Part shown: positions 63,705-64,000 of the stretch, piece after piece | Position numbering within the stretch: position 1 is the first letter of the stretch | Layout of the letters: every line of letters begins with the position of its first letter | Assembly: GCA_943735955.1 (NCBI GenBank) | Contig: OX030959.1 | Span: 781,725-845,724, forward strand | DNA from: Piscicola geometra | Lineage: Eukaryota > Annelida > Clitellata > Hirudinida > Piscicolidae | Direction of reading: 5' to 3' | Length of the DNA: 64,000 bases | Notes under the pieces: generated by a model | Database searches by the model: none | The model's input: the letters and a program-made list of their open reading frames with translations, nothing else | Told to the model about the DNA's origin: nothing | Position numbers and translations under genes: made by a program

Positions 63705-64000
63705 CTGATTGTTTTTAATTAAGTTTAATTAAGATATAATTGGATGAATTAGCATATAATGGAGTATTTTATAATGAATTAATTGCTTCTAAAATGATCT
63801 GCATGTCTCACATTCTCAATTTTAAATAATATGAAATCATCATCAGCACCAGCCTGTTCATTGAGATGCTTCATCTCTACTCCCTCCGCATCTCTCAATG
63901 GCGATGATGGTGATGATGATGATGAAGGTGGGGATGATGACGATGTTGATGATGCACGTTTTTCTACAACTATCTTAACGTGACCTATATCGCCTTGAAA

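Overview
The window is animal (metazoan) nuclear DNA. The genes are split into many short exons with GT-AG introns (58 bp to about 1.5 kb), the introns are AT-rich or filled with simple repeats, and the exons are GC-richer. The gene set (adducin, receptor guanylyl cyclase, MSH4, PATJ/MUPP1-type PDZ protein, TBC1D15/17, BIG-family ARF-GEF, peroxisomal acyl-CoA synthetase) is animal-wide. Gene density (7 genes in 64 kb) and very high micro/minisatellite content suggest an invertebrate, but I cannot name the species. All exon models were built by eye from reading frame, splice sites and remembered family sequences; phases were checked exon to exon.

Layout. 1-10,050: gene-poor, almost a catalogue of tandem repeats (10, 30, 5 and 20 bp units, a CCCTAA/CCCTGA telomere-like stretch, G-rich and polypurine tracts), with only weak candidate exons. 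10,052-17,376 (-): a PATJ/MUPP1-like protein with three PDZ domains. 17,701-26,005 (-): MSH4, about 947 aa in 22 exons, its introns loaded with three large and several smaller repeat arrays. 26,514-31,993 (+): TBC1D15/17-type Rab GAP, about 715 aa, head-to-head with MSH4 across about 0.5 kb. 32,955-35,255 (+): a short adducin, about 452 aa. 35,796-39,360 (-): a 541-aa luciferase/4CL-type acyl-CoA synthetase ending in a PTS1-like AKL, tail-to-tail with adducin. 41,622-57,171 (+): a complete receptor guanylyl cyclase, about 1,104 aa in 31 exons. 59,965 to the right edge (-): the 3' part of a BIG/ARFGEF3-like gene.

The genes are not one pathway. Themes are meiotic recombination (MSH4), membrane traffic (TBC1D15/17, BIG-like), cortical cytoskeleton and polarity (adducin, PATJ-like), cGMP signalling and lipid activation. 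I found no RNA operon, CRISPR array or intact transposon; two copies of a tRNA-derived SINE-like element and one tRNA-like fragment are present.

The most checkable oddities are a frame-breaking 52-bp tandem duplication in the BIG-like gene, a MutS signature reading DELAKST in MSH4, a 32-copy 30-bp array with no indels that is open in several frames, and many 3' splice sites whose pyrimidine tract is a simple repeat.
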